Below, piece after piece: positions 4,235-9,902 of a stretch of DNA of 9,902 nucleotides. The position numbers were made by a program, and so were the translations under genes. How positions within the stretch are numbered: position 1 is the stretch's first letter; the number at the start of each line of letters is the position of its first letter. The stretch is from an uncultured Prevotella sp. GTDB lineage: Bacteria; Bacteroidota; Bacteroidia; Bacteroidales; Bacteroidaceae. Where the stretch lies: NCBI GenBank assembly GCA_900554835.1, contig USJD01000130.1, forward strand, positions 1 through 9,902. The letters are read 5' to 3'. The notes beneath the pieces were generated by a model, which worked only from the letters and a program-made list of their open reading frames with translations, did no database searches and was not told where the DNA came from.

Positions 4235-6283
4235 TTATTTCCCAAATCTGGAAGTATCTACTTCTTCATGCTGCTTGGCCTTGTAGCCGCCGAAACGATA
4301 GGTGAGGGAGAGGCCGATGATTCTGCCAAAGTACATTTTGTTGATGACGTGCTGACCTCGGTAGGTGTCGTGCAGATGGTTGTCGCCCGTCTCGAAGATG
4401 TCGTTGCAGTAGGCTTTCAGCTGGAGCTTGTCGTCTTTGAGAGGCTTCCAGGTGAGGGCTGCGTTGAGATAGCCTGAGGCTGGGATGTCGATGATTCCCT
4501 GGATGGCATCGGTACGGACAGAAGCATCGAGGTTGAGAATCACATGCTTGCCAAAGAGAAAAGTACCGTTCCACTGGGCTTGACAGAACCATTTGCTGCG
4601 GTCGAATGGGAGATCATAGAAGTGGGAATTCTTGTCGTTCTGATAAACGCCAGTGAAAGTAAGGCGATTCTGCCACCAGTTGCCTATGTTGATTGGGGCT
4701 GTGAGCATCAAACCTACCTGGTTTACATGGTCGAAGTTGACATGTTTGTATTCCATCTCTTTCTTCGTGTCGCTCTGGTAAGGAAGCTGACGGAATTCAT
4801 CTTTCGAGTTGTTGAAGAAGAGACTTGCCACGTATCTGCTGTGCAGAATGTAGGTAAGCGAGAGGCTGAGGTCTCGTGAAGGCTTCAACGTCGGGTTTCC
4901 TACAATTTTTCCATATCCGCCCGCATTATAGGTGGTGAAGTTCTTCACCGACCAATAAGTAGGGTAGTCTCTGTCGCAATCCAAGTCGAATTGGATGACG
5001 TGTCCAGCTTTTGGAAGATAGGTGATGGAAAGTGTAGGGAAGAGGTTCCACTCATTCCAGATTGGGGTGTGGTAATATTCTTCCATGAGCGATGCTTCCA
5101 TCGTGAGTTTTTGTCCGAACGACTTGCTGGCTCCGATGTAGAAACTCATTTGGTCTTCGTTTTGAATGGTGTTGCCATCAGAAGACTTGTTGTTGTTCTC
5201 CTGCGAGCTCTTGTCTCTTGATGTGGTGTAATTGATGCCGTAGTTCAAGCCCCAGTCTTTTCCTAAGTCGTGCTCCTGCTTGAGGTAAGCGTGCCATTTG
5301 TCGATTCGTTGTTGGCTTGTGATGTCGTAAATCTCATCGTAGAGACTGCTTTTCAGCCATTGTTCATCCGGTGAATTATAATAGGTGTATTCTGCTCCTG
5401 CCGAGAAACCGAATGGGGTAGAGTAATCCAGACGGAAATTGTGAAACTGACTCTTGGCATGGATTCTGAGAAGGGATGTGAAATCGCCATCATCCTCTGA
5501 AGTTCCTCTCGTGTTATTGAGTTGTGAAGTGTAGGCAAAGCTGAGCTGATGATTCTTCGCCAGATGATAGTTGATTCCCAGTCGGATGTTATGATTGAGA
5601 TGGCGTTTGGTATTGTCGCTATGTGTAGAGAAGGCATAGGAAGTGCCGTCAGTCAAGGTGTGGGCAAACTCATTTTCATAATAATAATATCTCTTGCCAT
5701 GACCGAAGGAATAGAGCAAGTCTATTTCCCATTTCTTGTTGGTGAAGAGCAGGGAGGCGCGCTCTGTGTAACTGTTACGGTTCTGGTGGGTGTAGCCGCC
5801 GAAGAGCTCGCCTTGCAGGGAGTGAAAGCCTGTGCTGTGCTTCAGCAGGAGGTTGATGACTTGTCCCTTTACCTGATAGCGGGCTGGGGCAGAATAGATA
5901 ACTTCGGCGTTGGCGATGCGGCTGGTAGGAATCGTTTTCAGAAGCGAATAGAGCTGTTCGCTCGTCATAGTGGTAGCCTTGCCGTCTATCATCACGGTTA
6001 CGGATTGAGCGTTGAGGGTCAAGGCATCATCTTGTTCGCTCACGCCAGGCAGTTGCTTGATGGCTTCATAGGCATTATCCACCGGATGGTTTTTGATGAG
6101 TTGAGGCAGGTCATAGGTTAATGCCGCTCCTTTCACCTTTACGATAGGTCGGTTGCCTTTTACCATCACATCGGGGAGGGAATGGATGATGCTGTCCATT
6201 CTCAGGGAATCATTTATGTTGCTTTGTGCCCAGCCGACAAGACTGATGACCAGGCAAGCGTTTAATATAACCAATCTTTTCAT
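4235..6283 (-). CDS. Outer-membrane beta-barrel protein with plug domain (TonB-receptor-like)
   Basis: A 682-aa outer-membrane protein. Residues 1-20 (MKRLVILNACLVISLVGWAQ) are a signal peptide with a cleavage site near WAQ. A plug-like domain follows at about 37-150 (DVMVKGNRPIVKVKG, IKQLPGVSEQDDALTL, VTVMIDGKATTMTSEQ, ANAEVIYSAPARY). The remainder alternates polar and aromatic strands of a large barrel ending LSLTYRFG, with a charged tail to residue 682. The arrangement fits the Bacteroidetes outer-membrane barrel family (Pfam PF14905 type). The carboxypeptidase-regulatory-like domain common at the N-terminus of such proteins is missing, and no TonB box is obvious. The frame is open to 6361, but 6283 is chosen because it begins exactly at the signal peptide and follows the promoter. 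It is divergent from the secreted-protein/two-component operon, which likely controls it. Substrate unknown. Confidence 0.88.
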   Translation of the reverse strand: MKRLVILNACLVISLVGWAQSNINDSLRMDSIIHSLPDVMVKGNRPIVKVKGAALTYDLPQLIKNHPVDNAYEAIKQLPGVSEQDDALTLNAQSVTVMIDGKATTMTSEQLYSLLKTIPTSRIANAEVIYSAPARYQVKGQVINLLLKHSTGFHSLQGELFGGYTHQNRNSYTERASLLFTNKKWEIDLLYSFGHGKRYYYYENEFAHTLTDGTSYAFSTHSDNTKRHLNHNIRLGINYHLAKNHQLSFAYTSQLNNTRGTSEDDGDFTSLLRIHAKSQFHNFRLDYSTPFGFSAGAEYTYYNSPDEQWLKSSLYDEIYDITSQQRIDKWHAYLKQEHDLGKDWGLNYGINYTTSRDKSSQENNNKSSDGNTIQNEDQMSFYIGASKSFGQKLTMEASLMEEYYHTPIWNEWNLFPTLSITYLPKAGHVIQFDLDCDRDYPTYWSVKNFTTYNAGGYGKIVGNPTLKPSRDLSLSLTYILHSRYVASLFFNNSKDEFRQLPYQSDTKKEMEYKHVNFDHVNQVGLMLTAPINIGNWWQNRLTFTGVYQNDKNSHFYDLPFDRSKWFCQAQWNGTFLFGKHVILNLDASVRTDAIQGIIDIPASGYLNAALTWKPLKDDKLQLKAYCNDIFETGDNHLHDTYRGQHVINKMYFGRIIGLSLTYRFGGYKAKQHEEVDTSRFGK

Positions 6284-6290
6284 ATTCTTC

Positions 6291-6313
6291 TTATCTTTTT
6301 TTATCTTTTTATC
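6291..6313. repeat. 10-bp tandem repeat in outer-membrane gene leader
   Basis: TTATCTTTTT occurs twice back to back (6291-6310), followed by a further TTATC spanning 6309-6313. On the transcript it gives an A-rich leader with repeated GATAA. TTATC is also the core of the half-sites at 6389-6426. Confidence 0.6.
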
Positions 6314-6347
6314 GTTCTTTCGGAAGAAACCCTCCCGATTTCGGTTG

Positions 6348-6379
6348 CAAAAGTACTGCAAAAATCTCGTGTCAGCAAG
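6348..6379 (-). promoter_or_regulatory. Promoter of the outer-membrane barrel gene
   Basis: On the minus strand CTTG (6379-6376), 20 nt, TACTTTTG (6355-6348), an exact -7 box with a TTG-type -33. Initiation is expected near 6340, with a leader of about 57 nt containing the 10-bp repeat. Confidence 0.65.
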
Positions 6380-6388
6380 GATTTATGA

Positions 6389-6426
6389 TTATCAAGTCTT
6401 ATCAGAAGTGTTATTTAGTCTTATCA
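6389..6426. promoter_or_regulatory. Phased TTATCA half-sites, candidate response-regulator operator
   Basis: TTATCA at 6389, 6399 and 6421, plus TTATTT at 6411, are four direct-oriented half-sites at 10, 12 and 10 bp steps, i.e. on one helical face. Two of them are part of identical decamers AGTCTTATCA (6395-6404 and 6417-6426), 22 bp apart. OmpR-family regulators bind such head-to-tail half-sites. The array sits 10 bp upstream of the -33 box of the barrel gene and about 50 bp upstream of the -7 box of the opposite operon, so the regulator at 8846-9580 is the natural candidate. Confidence 0.5.
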
Positions 6427-6473
6427 AAAAGAAAATATTTCTCCTTAAAGAATCAATATATCTTATTTTTTGT

Positions 6474-6481
6474 TACTTTTG
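6474..6481 (+). promoter_or_regulatory. -7 box directly in front of the secreted-protein gene
   Basis: TACTTTTG matches the -7 consensus exactly but lies only 5 nt before the ATG at 6487. No good TTTG/TTG is found about 20 nt upstream. If used, the transcript would start at or next to the start codon. The weak -33 region would fit dependence on an activator bound at 6389-6426. Confidence 0.45.
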
Positions 6482-6486
6482 CAAGC

Positions 6487-7212
6487 ATGAAAGAGAAACG
6501 AAGAATATTCATATTGGCAGTTGTGGCTTGCTTTTGTCCTTTGGTAATGCAAGCACAGGAAGTAAAGAGTGTTTCCTTGGATTCCATTCCGAAAGCATCT
6601 TTGCCTAAGGAAAGTATGTCGTTGGAATATTCTTGTCCTTCGCTCGGTGAATTTCCTGTACTTCAAGGCAAATCTTATTACTCTGAATCGAATGCACCTT
6701 GGATGTCGGAAGAAGGAAAACCATTGGAGATTGCGCCGAATGCAATACCTCATTTTTCTCTTTCTTCCCCGAATTTGGGTACGATGGTGGTATATTCTTC
6801 GGGTATTGAAGTCCCAGGACTGATGAACAAGCAGACTGCAGGGGTCGTTTATCAACAAAATTTCGGGCGTTTTGTTTTTTCTCCTTATGTCGGGATAGAA
6901 AAGATAAACACGGGAGTATATGGATTTGGCAATCTCACCAAAGCTTCTTTTGGTGGAAGAATGGCTTATCAAGTAAACGACTGGCTCACTGTTGGATTCT
7001 ATGGACAATATGTTCCAACGAAAACCTCTGATCCTCGAAGCGTCATCATGTCTCCTTTCAATCCCAAGAGCAACTATGGTGGCTTCATGGAAGTGATGTT
7101 CAATCAACATTGGGGGATAGGAGCCAAGATGGGACGAGAGTTTGCGCCACAAAAGAATGGTAAATGGGGATGGAAGAATACCACGGAGTTTTATCCGATT
7201 TTCAGAAAATGA
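6487..7212 (+). CDS. Secreted, probable outer-membrane beta-strand protein; C-terminus likely frameshifted
   Basis: A 241-aa protein of unknown function. Residues 1-24 form a signal peptide (MKEKRRIFILAVVACFCPLV, cleavage near MQAQ). The segment to about residue 95 is low in structure signals; from about 100 onward, alternating strands (GTMVVYSSGIEVPG, FGRFVFSPYVGIEKINTG, WLTVGFYGQYV, YGGFMEVMFNQHWGIGAKMG) suggest a small outer-membrane barrel. An ORF extension to 6385 exists but would bury the signal peptide. The frame stops after YPIFRK. Reading one base back at the TTTT run (7199-7202) gives FQKMSIGFIWKNL ending at 7241, a plausible final barrel strand that places the stop 11 nt before the kinase start. 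I infer a recent frameshift or a sequence error. It is first gene of the operon with the sensor kinase and response regulator and may provide the outer-membrane side of sensing. Confidence 0.8.
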   Translation: MKEKRRIFILAVVACFCPLVMQAQEVKSVSLDSIPKASLPKESMSLEYSCPSLGEFPVLQGKSYYSESNAPWMSEEGKPLEIAPNAIPHFSLSSPNLGTMVVYSSGIEVPGLMNKQTAGVVYQQNFGRFVFSPYVGIEKINTGVYGFGNLTKASFGGRMAYQVNDWLTVGFYGQYVPTKTSDPRSVIMSPFNPKSNYGGFMEVMFNQHWGIGAKMGREFAPQKNGKWGWKNTTEFYPIFRK

Positions 7213-7252
7213 GTATTGGATTCATCTGGAAAAATCTTTAATAAAGGAAAGA

Positions 7253-8773
7253 ATGAAGTTACATCTTAAATACATAGTTACGCTCGTCATCACGGCTCTG
7301 GTCTGCATCTTCGCATATCAGACCTATTGGCTCGTGGGGCTTTATCAGTCTCAGGAAAAGGAGGTTGAAGCAAAAATCAAGGGTGGAATGGAGTACGCTC
7401 ACTTCATGGAGATGAAGAAGCGAATCGAACGGTTGCGCAATGATGATAAAGGACCTCATAGACAACTGACGGGTTCTGTTGCTTTTTCTATGGATGAAGA
7501 CGATGATATTGATCAAAAGGTAAAGGTTAAAAAGGTTCGTGGAGGAAAGGTTGTTCAGTCTGTTCAAACAACTTTTACCAAGCACGAGAAGCGTAGTGAA
7601 GATGACAAGGATCAGGAATTGATGATGATGATGTCGGGCAAGCTGGCAACTATGGTGCAACAAGCACTGTTTGGCAAATTGAATGAAATCGCCAAACCAG
7701 ATATCAATGATTATGACAGCGCATGGGTTGCCAAGATGCTTTCAGACAGTTTGTTGGTGAGTGACAATGCTCATCCGCTTCCACATCAGATTCAGCTTTT
7801 TGCAGGAAAGAAGGTTCTGGCGAAAGTGACGACGAAGGGGTATGTGCCTTCCGCCAATGCCAAGCAATACCAATATGTGGTTTGCAATGAGGGGGAGGCG
7901 AATGAGGAGAAATATGTCCTCACCCTAGAGCCGCTTACGATGACTGTGCTCAGCCAGATGGCAGGTATTCTTGCCACCTCGCTCTTCATCATGCTCATCC
8001 TGGCTTTCGTCTTCTGGTTCCTGGTTCATACGATGCTCAAGCAGAAGACGCTTGATGAGATGAAGAGTGATTTCACCAATAATATCACGCACGAATTGAA
8101 GACTCCGATAGCCGTAGCCTACGCTGCCACCGACTCCCTGCTGAACTACGGAATGCTCCAGCATCCTGATAAGGCGCGCAAGTATCTCGCCATCGCTCAG
8201 GAGCAGTTGCAGACGCTCAGCGGATTGGTGGAACAGATTCTGTCGATGAGTATGGAACGACGGAAATCGATGCTGCTCAATATCGTGGAAGTTCCAGTGA
8301 AGGAGGTGATTGAACCATTAATCTCCCAGCATCAGCTGAAAGTGAAATCTGGAGAAAGAACGGATAAAAAGGTGAATATTTCGTTGTCCGTAGAACCGGA
8401 AAATCTGATGGTTCCTGCCGACCGGATGCATTTCTCAAACATCGTGAGCAATCTCATAGACAATGCCATCAAGTATTCTGAAGATTGCGTGAAGATAGAA
8501 ATCAAGGCTTTCCTGAAAGCCGATGATGAAGTGCTGGTTTCCGTATCAGATAATGGAATCGGTATTGCTCATGATAAATTGCCTTATATTTTCGACAAGT
8601 TCTATCGGGTGACGGATGGCAATAAATATACGGTCAAGGGCTATGGTCTCGGGCTTTTCTATGTCAAGAGCCTGATGGAGAAAATGGGCGGTTCTGTTTC
8701 CGTAGAAAGCGAGCCGGGAAAAGGAAGCAGCTTCACCCTGCAATTTCTTAAAGGTAAAAAGGTAAAAAAGTAA
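7253..8773 (+). CDS. Membrane sensor histidine kinase
   Basis: A 506-aa two-component sensor kinase of the inner membrane. TM1 is about residues 7-29, a periplasmic region about 30-232, and TM2 about 237-259. HisKA carries the phospho-acceptor H280 in NNITHELKTP. The ATPase domain shows N-box SNLIDNA (399-405, N400/N404), G1 DNGIG (433-437), F-box FDKFYRV (447-453) and G2 GYGLGL (463-468), so it should be catalytically complete. There is no HAMP domain. The periplasmic region matches no sensor fold I know; it contains an acidic run DEDDDID (81-87) and a four-Met run (124-127). The start at 7253 follows AAAGGA and begins the TM1 helix; an in-frame extension to 7142 overlaps the previous gene and is unlikely. 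The C-terminal KGKKVKK is encoded by an octamer repeat. The partner regulator follows 72 nt downstream. Confidence 0.95.
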   Translation: MKLHLKYIVTLVITALVCIFAYQTYWLVGLYQSQEKEVEAKIKGGMEYAHFMEMKKRIERLRNDDKGPHRQLTGSVAFSMDEDDDIDQKVKVKKVRGGKVVQSVQTTFTKHEKRSEDDKDQELMMMMSGKLATMVQQALFGKLNEIAKPDINDYDSAWVAKMLSDSLLVSDNAHPLPHQIQLFAGKKVLAKVTTKGYVPSANAKQYQYVVCNEGEANEEKYVLTLEPLTMTVLSQMAGILATSLFIMLILAFVFWFLVHTMLKQKTLDEMKSDFTNNITHELKTPIAVAYAATDSLLNYGMLQHPDKARKYLAIAQEQLQTLSGLVEQILSMSMERRKSMLLNIVEVPVKEVIEPLISQHQLKVKSGERTDKKVNISLSVEPENLMVPADRMHFSNIVSNLIDNAIKYSEDCVKIEIKAFLKADDEVLVSVSDNGIGIAHDKLPYIFDKFYRVTDGNKYTVKGYGLGLFYVKSLMEKMGGSVSVESEPGKGSSFTLQFLKGKKVKK

Positions 8774-8782
8774 AAAGGTAAA
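8751..8782. repeat. AAGGTAAA octamer repeat over the kinase stop codon
   Basis: Four units of period 8: AAGGTAAA (8751), AAGGTAAA (8759), AAAGTAAA (8767), AAGGTAAA (8775). The third, variant unit supplies the kinase TAA stop (8771-8773). The tract encodes the lysine-rich end of the kinase. Eight is not a multiple of three, so a change in unit number would change the end of the protein. Confidence 0.75.
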
Positions 8783-8845
8783 AAGAACCTTGCCCCCTTT
8801 GCGCCCCCGTTCCCAAGTCTTAATCTTAAAAGTAAAAAAGAAGCA

Positions 8846-9580
8846 ATGTATAAGATAAAAGTATTACTGGTAGAAGACGAAACATCCTTGGCGATGATTC
8901 TGAGCGACACCTTGGAGGCACAGGGCTTCGAGATGCGCACGGCGCATGATGGCGAAGAGGGGCTTCGTATGTTCGAAGAACAGAAGCCTGATGTGCTGGT
9001 AGCTGATGTAATGATGCCCAAGATGGATGGTTTCGAGATGGTGCGCCGTATCCGCAAGACGGATTCCCATACTCCTGTGCTTTTCCTCACGGCTCGCTCG
9101 GCGGTGAATGATGTGGTAGAGGGATTTGAATTGGGTGGCAATGATTATCTGAAGAAACCGTTTGCCATCCAGGAACTCATCGTCCGCATCAAGTCGCTTT
9201 GTCATCGGGCTTCTGTAGGAAATATTTCTTCTGAAGAACAGGAAGGAGGGAATGTTTCTCCTGATAATCCGGATCTGGCTGCTGATCAATGGCTTTCCAT
9301 CGGTCGTTATCGCCTGAATGTTACCAGTCAGATTCTGCAGTTGGAAGGTAAGGATACAGAACTGTCACATCGTGAATCAGAAATCCTTCGCATGCTTGTG
9401 GAGAGTAAGAACAATGTGGTAGAGAGCAAGGATATTCTCCTGAAACTCTGGGGCGATGACAGCTTTTTCAATTCACGCAGTCTCCATGTTTTCATCACCA
9501 AGCTTCGCCACAAGTTATCTGCCGATGAAAATATCAGAATCATCAATGTGAGGGGAATTGGGTATAAAATGATTTATTAG
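8846..9580 (+). CDS. OmpR-family response regulator
   Basis: A 244-aa cytosolic transcription factor phosphorylated by the preceding kinase. The receiver domain (about 3-118) contains acidic E10/D11, phospho-acceptor D54 in VADVMMPKMDG, switch T82 (LTAR) and K104 (KKPF). A linker rich in E, S and P (about 122-147) joins a C-terminal winged-helix DNA-binding domain (about 150-244), with recognition-helix region FNSRSLHVFITKLRHKL and the terminal wing VRGIGYKMIY. All catalytic positions are present. The gene is 72 nt after the kinase with no promoter box visible in between, so it is probably cotranscribed. Only a weak AAGAAG lies before the ATG. Likely targets are the divergent barrel gene and its own operon through the half-sites at 6389-6426. 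Confidence 0.95.
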   Translation: MYKIKVLLVEDETSLAMILSDTLEAQGFEMRTAHDGEEGLRMFEEQKPDVLVADVMMPKMDGFEMVRRIRKTDSHTPVLFLTARSAVNDVVEGFELGGNDYLKKPFAIQELIVRIKSLCHRASVGNISSEEQEGGNVSPDNPDLAADQWLSIGRYRLNVTSQILQLEGKDTELSHRESEILRMLVESKNNVVESKDILLKLWGDDSFFNSRSLHVFITKLRHKLSADENIRIINVRGIGYKMIY

Positions 9581-9639
9581 AATCTTGAGGGAGCCGTGAA
9601 CATATCTAACTGAGGATTCGGATCAGTCTTTCTAAACAT
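9577..9639 (-). pseudogene. N-terminal transposase fragment (IS remnant)
   Basis: The minus strand reads MFRKTDPNPQLDMFTAPSRF then stops, 20 aa. This opening closely resembles, from memory, the N-terminus of Prevotella/Bacteroides IS1182-like transposases. The stop codon lies in the antisense of the last codons of the response regulator, so the transposase body has been lost at that junction. A TATCTTTA box (9671-9664, minus) upstream could be its old promoter. The response regulator itself appears intact. No inverted terminal repeat could be identified. Confidence 0.5.
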
Positions 9640-9826
9640 ATTCTTTCTGTTTGATAGATGATGTAAAGATACGAAAAATATTCCAGACAACGGCATAAAT
9701 CAGGGATTATTTTCGTGAAATATAAACATTTAAAACAAGCCTTACTTTTTAAAAGTGGGTTCAGTATTTAAGATATCAAGGTGTACAATAACTTTAGTCT
9801 TTTAATGTTGTAGTGTTGATCTTAGC
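9640..9826. other. AT-rich flank without a recognisable gene
   Basis: Probably includes the upstream end of the IS remnant followed by the upstream region of the next gene. It contains AAGTGGGTTCAG (about 9754-9765) and GGTGTACAATAACTTTAG (about 9780-9797). TAACTTTA (9789-9796) is a near -7 box without a matching -33. Nothing else is evident. Confidence 0.3.
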
Positions 9827-9902
9827 ATGAATTCAACAATGGCTTCCGTAACTACTCAGTCTTCAAAAAATAGGGTACACGTATTCAAAGGAGGGCTAAA
9901 AG
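9827..9902 (+). CDS. Possible partial ORF running off the right edge
   Basis: An ATG opens 25 codons (MNSTMASVTTQSSKNRVHVF and on) without a stop to the end. I recognise no family. It competes with a second reading: AAAGGAGGG at 9887-9895 is an excellent ribosome site whose spacing would put a start codon just beyond 9902. Confidence 0.25.
   Translation, partial: MNSTMASVTTQSSKNRVHVFKGGLK
9887..9895 (+). promoter_or_regulatory. Candidate ribosome binding site at the right edge
   Basis: AAAGGAGGG is the strongest Shine-Dalgarno match on the plus strand near this end, with 7 nt left to the window edge. A gene may start immediately outside. Confidence 0.35.

Noticed and set aside
5549..6121. 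190-codon plus-strand ORF inside the barrel gene
   Set aside because: Antisense to a clear signal-peptide/plug/barrel protein, no recognisable features.
6284..6361. Upstream start of the barrel protein (26 extra residues)
   Set aside because: It would place a charged stretch before the signal peptide and would lie upstream of the predicted transcription start.
6463..7152. 229-codon minus-strand ORF opposite the secreted protein
   Set aside because: The plus-strand frame has a signal peptide, promoter box and operon position; the antisense frame has none.
7142..7252. Upstream start of the histidine kinase
   Set aside because: It overlaps the previous gene, lacks a ribosome site and adds a non-membrane segment before TM1.
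9580..9619. Stem-loop after the response regulator as a terminator
   Set aside because: The arms GAATCTTGAG/CTGAGGATTC pair imperfectly over a long loop and no T tract follows; the sequence is better explained as transposase coding sequence.
1..9902. CRISPR arrays, tRNA or rRNA genes
   Set aside because: No regularly spaced long repeats and no tRNA/rRNA-like conserved segments were seen on either strand.

Overview
The window looks like chromosome of a gut Bacteroidales bacterium, most likely Prevotella/Segatella (S. copri-like). Nearly every gene start is preceded by the Bacteroidetes primary-sigma promoter (-33 TTTG/TTG, about 20 nt, -7 TAnnTTTG). Shine-Dalgarno sequences are mostly weak, and the protein families (PF14905-type outer-membrane barrel, Bacteroidetes PIN toxin module, Prevotella-style transposase fragment) fit that group. 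The species is inferred; no marker gene is present.

Layout. 1-537 is AT-rich, with a tandem repeat resembling an insertion-sequence end, one 43-codon ORF behind a good promoter, and a strong terminator. 538-2475 (-) is a Cu+-type P1B-ATPase (copA) that has its transport, phosphorylation and HMA motifs but lacks almost the whole ATP-binding N-domain. Its leader carries a near-perfect 23-bp dyad. 2731-3168 (-) is a small heat-shock protein (Hsp20) with a strong terminator, a consensus sigma-54 promoter, and a large inverted repeat that contains a second, housekeeping-type promoter. 3511-4187 (+) is a two-gene toxin-antitoxin module with a PIN-domain toxin. It converges on the next gene through one shared terminator at 4189-4230.

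4235-9580 looks like one envelope-sensing locus. A 682-aa plug-plus-barrel outer-membrane protein (-) is divergent from a probable operon (+) of a 241-aa secreted barrel-like protein, a 506-aa sensor histidine kinase and a 244-aa OmpR-family response regulator. Between the divergent promoters are four TTATCA-like half-sites at 10/12/10-bp steps, a natural candidate operator for the response regulator. The secreted protein appears to have lost its last beta-strand to a one-base frameshift. An AAGGTAAA octamer repeat forms the C-terminus of the kinase.

9581-9902 holds an antisense 20-codon start of a transposase fused to the end of the response regulator, then an ORF that runs off the edge. The flanks suggest past insertion-sequence activity around an otherwise ordinary chromosomal block. 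The observations most worth checking are the N-domain-less CopA, the sigma-54 promoter of hsp20, and the phased operator of the two-component locus.
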